11,914 bases of DNA from CAYLVJ01 sp964615425 (GTDB lineage: Bacteria > Patescibacteriota > Minisyncoccia > Minisyncoccales > CAYTKG01): assembly GCA_964615425.1 (NCBI GenBank), contig CAZTOB010000015.1, forward strand, positions 1 to 11,914, read 5' to 3'. How positions within the stretch are numbered: the first letter of the stretch is position 1; each line of letters starts with the position of its first letter. The position numbers and the translations under genes are program-made. Of this stretch, positions 6,503-11,914 are shown piece after piece. The notes under the pieces are model-generated. The model worked only from the letters and a program-made list of their open reading frames with translations, did no database searches and had not been told where the DNA came from.

Positions 6503-7398
6503 ATTTTTTCTTTAATGAATCTTTTTAAATCCTTTTTGTACTTGGAACTCAAAAGAGAAAGGGCACAATGAGACTTGAGCCAGCTTCTTGTCTCTCCGCA
6601 CTGAAGCCACTCCCCTTTGATTAGAGACCCGTAAAACACCTTGCCTCCTTTAAGAGCCGCTGCCATCGCCTCGGCTAAAACAATCTCACCCTTTCCTTCC
6701 ACCATTTTCCCCGCCTCCGCCACCGCCTCTTCATTTTCCAGGTATTCGAATATGTCAGAAGTTAAAACATATTTCCCCATGACAGCCAGATCGGAAGGAG
6801 CTTCGTCAGGAGAAGGTTTTTCCACAACCCGCTTCACTTTGTAAACTCCTTTGGCTATTTTTTCGGGGTCAACCACCCCGAAAGAAGAAACTTCATCTTC
6901 ACTCACCCTGTAAAGCCCGATAACAGGCCTGCCTGAGGTTTTAAAAACGTTCAGGAGCTGTTTCAGGGCCGGCTCCTTGGTGAAAACAAGGTCATCGCAA
7001 AAAAGAACCGCAAAGGGTTCGTTTTTCACCTTATCCTTAGCTTGTAAAATGGCGTGTCCGTCGCCTTTTGGTTCTTTTTGAAAGACAAACTCCAAGGAAA
7101 GCTCCTCAGCTAAATTGGTAACTGCCCTAAGAGAAGCTAAAAGCTCGACTTCTCCTCTTTCCTCCAAAGTTTCTTCCAGCTTCGAATCTTTTTCGAAGTA
7201 GGAAATAATGGGGCTTTCTTTTGAAGAAACGACCATCACCACCTCTTCAATCCCGGAAAGCTTCGCTTCTTCCAAAATGTGATGGATCATTGGTTTTTCA
7301 CCCACCGGAAGAAGGGGTTTCGGGACCGCCTTGGACAAGGGCAAAAACCTGGTGCCCATCCCCGCCGCCAAAACAACCGCCTTTTTTATTTTTTCCAT
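6499..7398 (-). CDS. galU: UTP-glucose-1-phosphate uridylyltransferase (GalU-like nucleotidyltransferase)
   Basis: Cytosolic enzyme expected to make UDP-glucose from UTP and glucose-1-phosphate for envelope polysaccharides or glycoconjugates. Its 299 residues match the family length. The signature AAGMGTRFLPLSKAVPKPLL covers residues 11-30, with KPLLPV in place of the typical KEMLPI. QKEPKGDGHAI at 107-117 corresponds to EPLGLGHAV, CDD at 134-136 holds the metal-binding Asp, and VEKP is at 192-195. Near the C-terminus GEWLQCGE at 262-269 aligns with the usual GxRFDCGS, so a conserved Asp is Gln here. The KPLLP form and that change leave open a related sugar (for example glucosamine or mannose) or a different nucleotide. 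It begins eight bases after ftsZ and overlaps nnrD by four bases (ATGA). No ribosome site is visible before its ATG, so it may depend on translation of ftsZ. Confidence 0.85.
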   Translation of the reverse strand: MEKIKKAVVLAAGMGTRFLPLSKAVPKPLLPVGEKPMIHHILEEAKLSGIEEVVMVVSSKESPIISYFEKDSKLEETLEERGEVELLASLRAVTNLAEELSLEFVFQKEPKGDGHAILQAKDKVKNEPFAVLFCDDLVFTKEPALKQLLNVFKTSGRPVIGLYRVSEDEVSSFGVVDPEKIAKGVYKVKRVVEKPSPDEAPSDLAVMGKYVLTSDIFEYLENEEAVAEAGKMVEGKGEIVLAEAMAAALKGGKVFYGSLIKGEWLQCGETRSWLKSHCALSLLSSKYKKDLKRFIKEKI

Positions 7399-7406
7399 AA
7401 TGATGT

Positions 7407-8696
7407 TTAATTACTGTTTTTTTTCTTCCTCAAGAAAGCGGGTGACTCCCACTCCTCTTCTTTTTTCAAAAGTTCTTTTTCGATTTCTTTGAGGTTTTTG
7501 TGAACTTCGAGAGCATTTCTTCTTTCTTTTTCTTCTTCTTCTTTGTTTCTTCTTTCTTTTTCTTCTTCATCTTCTTCTTGTTCTTGCACTCTCCGCCTGG
7601 CATCCACCCTCACCTTTTCAATTTTTTTTTGTTCTTCTTCTTTTCTCTCTTCCTGCTCTTCTTCTTCGTCTTCTTCTTCAAAATCATCTAAAAAAAGATC
7701 TTCCATCTCGCAACCCACCCCCAAAAGAGTGACGTCAACTCTGTTTTTGCCTCTTGTCAGGTCAACTCCGAAGATTATTCTTGCTTTTTCACCGTCGTTT
7801 TCCTCGGCCACCGCCTCCGATATCTCCTCCACCTCCGAAAGAGAAAGGTTGTTGGGCCCTCTAATGTTGAACACTATATTTTCCGCCTCCTTTAAGTCAT
7901 ACGGATAAAGAGGGTTGTCCATAAGGTCCTTGAGGACTCTTTTGACCCTGCCTTCACCGGAAGCCCTGCTCCGGGTGAGATAAGACAAGCTTCTTTTGCC
8001 CTTTTTAAAAACAGTTTCCAGATCCGCAAAGTCTATATTAATCAGCCCGGGGCTGTGAGTCATGTCGATAAGGCCGGCCAAACTGCTCCCTATGGTTTCG
8101 TTGATACTTGAAAGAGCCTTTTTGATGGGCACTTTTTCATCAACCACCTCGAAAACCCTTTGGTTGGGGATGACGGAGATGGCGTCCATCTCTTTTCTCA
8201 TCCTTCCCAAAGAAAGTTTAGCCGTTTCAAGTTTTCTTTCCCGTTCAAAATCAAAAGGAAGGGTGAAAATACCGTAAACCAAGCTCCCCGACTCGCGACA
8301 AATGCGGGCCACAACGGGAGCCGCCCCTGAACCCGTGCCTCCCCCCAAACAGGTGAGAATGATGGAAAGATCCGCCTCACCCAGCTCCTCTTTTATCTTT
8401 TCTATACTTTGTTCGGCCGCCTTTTTCCCCAGCTTGACGTTCATTCCTGTTCCCATGCCCCTGGTCGCCTTCTTTCCGAAACGGATTGTTTTCAGTCTTC
8501 TTTTACGGGAGTATTTGGAAAGAGCCGACTCGTCGGTGTCTAAAACAAAAAAACTGGTCCTTTTGTAAGTATCGGCTATGTCGGAGATAATGGAGCCCGC
8601 TCCTCCTCCGATACCGATGATGTTTATCTTGATTTTATGAATCGGGAATTTCTCTTTTGATTTTTCAGTTGATGAGTTCTTTTTTTTCTTGGGCAT
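7407..8696 (-). CDS. ftsZ: Cell division protein FtsZ with long acidic/charged C-terminal linker
   Basis: Tubulin-like GTPase that polymerises at midcell to organise division. It has 429 residues. A Lys-rich N-tail (1-22) precedes the GTPase domain: GIGGGAGS at 28-35 (T1 loop), TRGMGTG at 78-84, the tubulin signature GGGTGSGAAP at 118-127 (usual GGGTGTGAAP), PFDFERERK at 147-155 in place of FEGxxR, and the T7 synergy loop NIDFAD at 220-225 with its catalytic Asp residues. The domain ends near 330. A linker of about 85 residues rich in Glu, Lys and Arg follows, probably extended helix or coiled coil. The protein then finishes in ESPAFLRKKK, matching the conserved FtsZ C-terminal peptide (DIPAFLRKQ in E. 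coli) that binds FtsA, ZipA or SepF. It is the first gene of a six-gene operon of metabolic and redox genes, not of a dcw cluster; ftsA and mur genes are absent from the window. Confidence 0.95.
   Translation of the reverse strand: MPKKKKNSSTEKSKEKFPIHKIKINIIGIGGGAGSIISDIADTYKRTSFFVLDTDESALSKYSRKRRLKTIRFGKKATRGMGTGMNVKLGKKAAEQSIEKIKEELGEADLSIILTCLGGGTGSGAAPVVARICRESGSLVYGIFTLPFDFERERKLETAKLSLGRMRKEMDAISVIPNQRVFEVVDEKVPIKKALSSINETIGSSLAGLIDMTHSPGLINIDFADLETVFKKGKRSLSYLTRSRASGEGRVKRVLKDLMDNPLYPYDLKEAENIVFNIRGPNNLSLSEVEEISEAVAEENDGEKARIIFGVDLTRGKNRVDVTLLGVGCEMEDLFLDDFEEEDEEEEQEERKEEEQKKIEKVRVDARRRVQEQEEDEEEKERRNKEEEEKERRNALEVHKNLKEIEKELLKKEEEWESPAFLRKKKNSN
7516..7568. repeat. 30-base tandem repeat inside the ftsZ linker
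   Basis: An identical 23-base stretch occurs at 7516-7538 and 7546-7568, a period of 30 bases. In the protein this gives two adjacent ten-residue units, EDEEEKERRN (375-384) and KEEEEKERRN (385-394). The repeat lies in a wider GAA/TTC-rich tract at about 7516-7690 that encodes the acidic linker. The period is a multiple of three, so gain or loss of units would keep the frame. Confidence 0.75.
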
Positions 8697-8725
8697 AAGC
8701 TAAAAAAATTATATGAATTTATTCA

Positions 8726-8755
8726 ATGATAAAATCTTTAGTAGTCATTTGTCAA
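8726..8755 (-). promoter_or_regulatory. Candidate sigma70-type promoter for the ftsZ operon
   Basis: On the minus strand a perfect TTGACA (8755-8750) begins right after the dtd stop codon and is followed by an 18-base spacer and TATCAT (8731-8726), five of six matches to the -10 consensus. The expected start near 8719 gives a leader of about 23 bases before the ATG at 8696. A perfect TATAAT also occurs nearer the gene at 8713-8708 but lacks a good -35; use of it would make the mRNA almost leaderless. Position in the only sizeable gap (59 bases) before the six-gene run supports a promoter here. Confidence 0.5.
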
Positions 8756-9193
8756 TCAATCTTCGGTGTCCAAAACGATGGTCACCGGACCATCGTTAAC
8801 CAAAGAAACATTCATGTAAGCGCCGAAAACGCCTGTTTCGACGCTTACTTTTTCTTTTAAAGACTTAACAAGCCAAAGATAAAGTTCTTCCGCTTTTTCG
8901 GGGTCGGCCGCTTCCTGAAAGCTGGGCCTTCTTCCTTTGGAAGTATCGGCCAAAAGAGTAAACTGAGAAACAACCAGGGCTTCGCCCTCAACGTCAGCCA
9001 GAGAAAGATTCATTTTCCCCTCTTCCTCCATCACCCTCAAATTGACTATTTCTTCGGCCAGTTCTTCCGCCGTCTGTCGGCTGTCTTCCTTGGCCACCCC
9101 GAGAAGAATTAAAAAACCCGCCCCTATTTCACCCCTCACTTCTCCTTCAACTGAAACACGGGCTTTCTTAACTCTTTGCAGTACGCATTTCAT
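8756..9193 (-). CDS. dtd: D-aminoacyl-tRNA deacylase
   Basis: Cytosolic proofreading enzyme that hydrolyses D-aminoacyl-tRNAs, and Gly-tRNA(Ala) in some cases, to protect translation. The 145 residues equal the E. coli length. The active-site motif SQFTLLAD is at 76-83, GRRPSF at 87-92, and the cross-subunit Gly-cisPro motif NDGPVT at 133-138 that gives the dimer its chiral selectivity. The N-terminus MKCVLQRVKKARVSV is typical of the family. The ATG shares its A with the TGA stop of the upstream CAP-domain gene (TGATG), an arrangement that usually means translational coupling. I see no functional link between the two; the pairing may only reflect tight packing. It ends three bases before the TTGACA of the ftsZ promoter, and I see no terminator between them, so read-through into ftsZ is possible. 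Confidence 0.96.
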   Translation of the reverse strand: MKCVLQRVKKARVSVEGEVRGEIGAGFLILLGVAKEDSRQTAEELAEEIVNLRVMEEEGKMNLSLADVEGEALVVSQFTLLADTSKGRRPSFQEAADPEKAEELYLWLVKSLKEKVSVETGVFGAYMNVSLVNDGPVTIVLDTED

Positions 9194-10224
9194 CAGAGCC
9201 GGGTTGTTATCGTCGAGATGCGTATTTCGTAAGGGAAAAGAGGCCGCAGAAGAGAAACATCAAAAAGAGAAACACCCAAGATCACTAAAACCGCTAAGAC
9301 GGCGGGGGAGGCTGCTTTTTTCCACTCTGAAACCCTTCTTTCTTTTATCAACAAATAAAAAGTGGTCGCGGTTAAAGAAAAAAGCACCAAGAAAGAAGCT
9401 GCAAAGCCCAAATATTTAAATATTTCCTTTTGCCTTGTAATTAAAAAAGTGGAAGGTTCAGTTAAAACCTTCTCGCGTGCTTCAGTCGGCGGGGTCTCTT
9501 GCTGGACGGGCTCTTCGGAAACAACAAGCTCCTTTTCTTCAACCGGAACCGACTTCTCTTCTACTTCTTCATTTGAAACCGGCTCTGTTTTTTCACCTCC
9601 AACCTCACTCGGAGCAGTCTTTTCCGACGCGGCGGGAGTTGACGCAAGACGATGCCCTTCCGGCTCAGCAAAAAACTGAACCACCACGGTAACGGTGTTC
9701 CCCTCGAACTCCCCTCTTGCCACCCCGATTCCAATCTCCTTAAAACGGGGGTTTAAAAGATTTTCTTTGTGGCTTGGAGAATCGTTCCAGGCCTGGTGGG
9801 CTTCCTCGGCGTCAATAAAGCCGATGGCCAGGTTTTCACCGGCCATGGTGTAGGTGTAGCCGGTCTCCCTTATCCAGTCCCAGCCCTGCCTGCCCTCCGG
9901 ATCGGTATGAGCGAAGTAGTCGTTTTCAATCATGTCCCGTGCTTTGGCCTCAGCCGCCTGGTTTAAAGATTCATTTTCTTCTAAAACTCCGAGGTTTAAA
10001 GAAGCCCTTTGTCTGTTTAAAAGGTTGACAAGATCAGTGGAAACTATCTTGGCAAAGAAAAGCTGGCTGGAAAAGGGAAGAAGAAAAGAAAGAGCCACCA
10101 CTCGAAATATTAAAAACCCTACCGCAAGGGACAACAAGAAATCGGTTCTTAAAAGATAGGGTTTTCGTCCGTTTTTCTTGCAGGGGATAAAACAACATTT
10201 TATTTTTCGAACGGAAAACTTCAT
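9193..10224 (-). CDS. CAP (SCP/PR-1-like) domain protein with three predicted membrane segments
   Basis: Surface protein of 343 residues from the ATG at 10224. A basic N-terminus is followed by a membrane segment at about 30-51, then an external CAP domain at about 63-186. CAP hallmarks are YFAHTDPEG with His106, GENLA at 129-133, AEEAHQAW near 139-146, and SPSHKENLLNPRFKEIGIGV with His152. His106, Glu130 and His152 sit where the CAP cavity His/Glu residues are expected. A Glu/Pro/Thr/Val-rich linker covers about 190-260, followed by two hydrophobic helices at about 270-292 and 305-325 and a short tail. The CAP domain is therefore tethered at both ends. Bacterial CAP proteins have few defined activities, so no function is assigned. 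A longer reading from TTG at 10242 is possible but unlikely, because that codon overlaps the candidate -10 element. It is followed by dtd with a one-base overlap. Confidence 0.88.
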   Translation of the reverse strand: MKFSVRKIKCCFIPCKKNGRKPYLLRTDFLLSLAVGFLIFRVVALSFLLPFSSQLFFAKIVSTDLVNLLNRQRASLNLGVLEENESLNQAAEAKARDMIENDYFAHTDPEGRQGWDWIRETGYTYTMAGENLAIGFIDAEEAHQAWNDSPSHKENLLNPRFKEIGIGVARGEFEGNTVTVVVQFFAEPEGHRLASTPAASEKTAPSEVGGEKTEPVSNEEVEEKSVPVEEKELVVSEEPVQQETPPTEAREKVLTEPSTFLITRQKEIFKYLGFAASFLVLFSLTATTFYLLIKERRVSEWKKAASPAVLAVLVILGVSLFDVSLLRPLFPYEIRISTITTRL

Positions 10225-10230
10225 TATTGT

Positions 10231-10259
10231 TTTATAGCACAAAAATCATTTCTTTTCCA
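10231..10259 (-). promoter_or_regulatory. Candidate extended -10 promoter giving a near-leaderless CAP-gene mRNA
   Basis: The minus strand has TGGAAA (10259-10254), a 17-base spacer and TATAAA (10236-10231), with TGC directly before it, an extended -10 (TGnTATAAA). Only six bases separate the -10 from the ATG at 10224, so transcription would start at or within a base or two of the start codon. This argues against the TTG at 10242, which overlaps the element. Confidence 0.45.
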
Positions 10260-10323
10260 CCTTTTATTTCTGTGGGAAGACTTTAAGACAATAACTGAAA
10301 GTATAGTTGAAAATAATTTTGCC

Positions 10324-11433
10324 TTACCTCCCTGTCTTTTTTGCCAAAAACTTTTCCAAAAGAAAAGTTATTCCGAGGGCCAGAATGGTTATTAAAAACG
10401 CCTGAAACAAAGAGTTATTAATCATCAACCTTAAAAATATATTGATTGTTTTCCCCTCCGCTCCCAAGGACTCATCGGGAACCTTGACAGTTTTTCCCTT
10501 TACCTCTTGAAACTTTTTGTTAAGGGCCTTTACCAGCTCTTCCAGGTCTTCTTTCTTTTTATCCACCTCGCCCTTAACGCTTTTAAAAAATGGCTCATCT
10601 TCTTCGTCATCGCCCAAAACCCTTCCTCCTCCTCCGCCACCTTCTCCCCCGTTATCAGTTGGTTCTCCATTAACCTCGTCTTTACAATAAAAGTCTTCAC
10701 CCTCTTCTATTTCTTGAACATAAAACTCTATATCCCCCTTGATACTGTCTGTTTGAGAAGTATTGCCTACCAAACTACCGTCACACCGCAAGACACCGTC
10801 TTCAACAAACAGATCTCCAAAACACCAAACCTTGCCGATTTGGTAGGTTTCCCCCTCTTTAAACCAATCATCTGCAAAAAGACTACCGGTTGAATCTGCC
10901 AAGCGATAAGTCCTACCTTCATTTCCATCCTCTTGGGGCAAATCCGAGGGCTTTCCCTCAAACAATACCTTTTCCCCCGGCTCCCAATTCGCATCTCCGT
11001 CATCCACCCAGAAGAAAAACTCCATCTCCTCGTCAAGTTCCCCTCCCCATTTCCCTTCAGTATCGTCTACCTCACTCTCCGGATCGTTGATTCCATTTTC
11101 CGCCGATTCGGTAAGAGCAATCGTAAGACAGCTCCAAGAATCTTTATTGACTACAAGAGAGATAACATCACCCCCGCTATCCCCGGGTTTTAGATCTTGA
11201 AAGTCAAAAAATAATTTATTCTCTAAGCCAGAAAGACTCCAGGTACAGCTACAAGGCTCATCTGTCCCCTCCCAGACGAAATCTCCACTACCATTTTCCA
11301 TGCAAAGCCTTTCGTTGTAAAAACAATAGTTGCCCACCTTAAGATCTAATTCAGAATTTTGAGCCTGAACAAACAAGGGAAAAACGAAAAGTAACGCGCT
11401 GATTATTAATATTTTTTGGATTTCTTTTTTCAT
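10324..11433 (-). CDS. TasA/camelysin-like secreted protein with C-terminal membrane anchor
   Basis: Predicted surface or fibre-type protein of 369 residues. A signal peptide covers about 1-25 (hydrophobic 8-22, then VQAQ). The secreted part has the layout I associate with TasA/camelysin (M73)-like proteins of CPR bacteria: a cysteine-containing start (Cys37, 44, 61, 63), DLKPGDSGGDVISLVV at 80-95, an acidic segment with FFWVDDGD at 139-146, GKVWCFGDL at 200-208, a CDGS at 217-220 and the QTDSIKGDIEFYVQ region at 227-240 ending at Cys250. After this come a Gly run at 263-270, an acidic patch, a charged likely coiled coil near 283-312, and a membrane helix at about 341-358 followed by KKTGR. 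It follows the lamin-tail-domain gene by 13 bases, so the two are probably expressed together. No SipW-like signal peptidase is present in the window. Fibre formation is inference; the family call rests on motif resemblance. Confidence 0.72.
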   Translation of the reverse strand: MKKEIQKILIISALLFVFPLFVQAQNSELDLKVGNYCFYNERLCMENGSGDFVWEGTDEPCSCTWSLSGLENKLFFDFQDLKPGDSGGDVISLVVNKDSWSCLTIALTESAENGINDPESEVDDTEGKWGGELDEEMEFFFWVDDGDANWEPGEKVLFEGKPSDLPQEDGNEGRTYRLADSTGSLFADDWFKEGETYQIGKVWCFGDLFVEDGVLRCDGSLVGNTSQTDSIKGDIEFYVQEIEEGEDFYCKDEVNGEPTDNGGEGGGGGGRVLGDDEEDEPFFKSVKGEVDKKKEDLEELVKALNKKFQEVKGKTVKVPDESLGAEGKTINIFLRLMINNSLFQAFLITILALGITFLLEKFLAKKTGR

Positions 11434-11446
11434 TTTTTTGTTTTTA

Positions 11447-11914
11447 TTATTGACCGGGAGTAGGGGTACCTAACACCTTCCAATCACTAACATCATCGCC
11501 CTCGTCAAACCCTTTGGGATCTCTACTTATCGACGCTCCTTCTTCCGCTTCTATATCCCACGCAGAGAAAGAATCGTCTTTGCCTTTCTCCCAAGCAACA
11601 AAGTCTATCTCAGTCCCTTCTTCGTTTTTAAGAGAAATATGATCTCCGTCGTTTAAAAGCCACTCGTCAAGAGATCCTCCTAGATTTCTATGATTATTCG
11701 GAGAACAATCCCAAAGATTGCCACACGTTTGATTGTCATGAGAAATAACGATAAAATCTCCACTTTCTAAAATCCTGTCACTGTTAATTTTCTCATCTTC
11801 CTCTGCGCTAACCAACCTCCAGTTTTTTAAAGACCAGTCCTTGTTTGAGGCGTTGTAAAGCTCCACCCATTCGTTTTTTCCTTCATTACCGTGAGAATCA
11901 TCAACCTCGTAAAA
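11447..11914 (-). CDS. Lamin-tail-domain (LTD) protein, C-terminal part (5' end off the window)
   Basis: Open reading frame runs off the right edge; 155 residues up to the TAA stop are visible. No true start lies in the window: the frame is open through 11914, and a GTG at 11866 is only the Val of the NEWVELYN motif. The visible part is an LTD fold, starting YEVDD, then KNEWVELYNAS (the usual EWIELYN signature), NWRLVSAEE, a strand region with FIVIS, Cys residues in NQTCGNLWDCS, DGDHISLKNEEG, IDFVAWEKG, and the typical end GTPTPGQ. LTD modules in prokaryotes occur on secreted or surface proteins and are thought to mediate binding; no enzyme activity is expected from this part. The missing N-terminus probably holds the signal peptide and possibly other domains. 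It lies 13 bases upstream of the TasA-like gene. Confidence 0.85.
   Translation of the reverse strand, partial: FYEVDDSHGNEGKNEWVELYNASNKDWSLKNWRLVSAEEDEKINSDRILESGDFIVISHDNQTCGNLWDCSPNNHRNLGGSLDEWLLNDGDHISLKNEEGTEIDFVAWEKGKDDSFSAWDIEAEEGASISRDPKGFDEGDDVSDWKVLGTPTPGQ

Noticed and set aside
7500..7908. Plus-strand frames rich in Phe or Ser
   Set aside because: They are the antisense of the GAA-rich tract coding the acidic FtsZ linker; their low complexity is a by-product of that composition.
10225..10242. TTG at 10242 as the start of the CAP-domain gene
   Set aside because: It overlaps the candidate extended -10 promoter, has no ribosome site, and an ATG lies 18 bases downstream before the hydrophobic segment.
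10243..10323. Terminator hairpin after the TasA-like gene
   Set aside because: Only a four-base inverted repeat (AACT/AGTT) without GC pairs or a following T run on the minus strand is visible; too weak to call.
11447..11866. Reading the LTD protein as a complete 139-residue gene starting at 11866
   Set aside because: The frame stays open to the right edge, and the upstream residues complete the LTD signature, so the GTG at 11866 is an internal valine.
1..11914. Alternative genetic code with TGA as glycine, as in SR1/Gracilibacteria
   Set aside because: TGA ends trxB, galU, dtd and the CAP gene at the expected protein ends, and I saw no in-frame TGA inside conserved domains.

Overview
The window reads as a compact, gene-dense stretch of a bacterial chromosome. 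All twelve recognisable genes lie on the minus strand with almost no spacing. The protein set points to a member of the Candidate Phyla Radiation (Patescibacteria): an archaeal-type phosphoglycerate mutase beside a divergent enolase, a membrane-anchored single-Cys DsbA-like protein, a TasA/camelysin-like surface protein beside a lamin-tail-domain protein, a CAP-domain membrane protein and a charged-linker FtsZ. This is inference from family character; there is no rRNA or ribosomal marker in the window. TGA is used as a normal stop in at least four genes (trxB, galU, dtd, CAP gene), so the SR1/Gracilibacteria code with TGA as glycine does not apply. Clear Shine-Dalgarno sites are rare.

Layout in transcription order, right to left. 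(1) 11914-10324: the C-terminal part of a lamin-tail-domain protein, then a secreted and C-terminally anchored TasA/camelysin-like protein. (2) 10224-8756: a CAP-domain membrane protein, with a candidate extended -10 promoter so close to its ATG that the mRNA may be leaderless, then D-aminoacyl-tRNA deacylase, sharing one base with it. (3) 8696-2326: six genes with overlaps or gaps of 14 bases or less: ftsZ, galU, an NAD(P)H-hydrate dehydratase, an AhpF-like thioredoxin reductase, enolase and archaeal-type phosphoglycerate mutase. A TTGACA-18-TATCAT element precedes ftsZ. (4) 2261-1: a membrane-anchored DsbA/GILT-like thiol protein, a small glutaredoxin and GAPDH, whose last residues lie beyond the left edge.

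The genes combine lower glycolysis (GAPDH, phosphoglycerate mutase, enolase), repair of damaged NAD(P)H, thiol redox control inside and outside the membrane, UDP-glucose supply for the envelope, and cell division. This suggests coordinated expression of energy generation, cofactor maintenance and division in a reduced genome. Several enzymes carry substitutions at usually conserved positions: the mutase has Glu for a metal-ligand His, GalU has Gln for a conserved Asp, and the enolase N-terminal signature is degenerate.

There is no gene-free stretch above 300 bases; the longest gap is about 100 bases (10225-10323). I saw no RNA genes, CRISPR arrays, insertion sequences or convincing terminators. 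I did not find a clearly new multi-gene system; the best leads are the ftsZ-led metabolic operon, the redox/GAPDH cluster and the surface protein pair.
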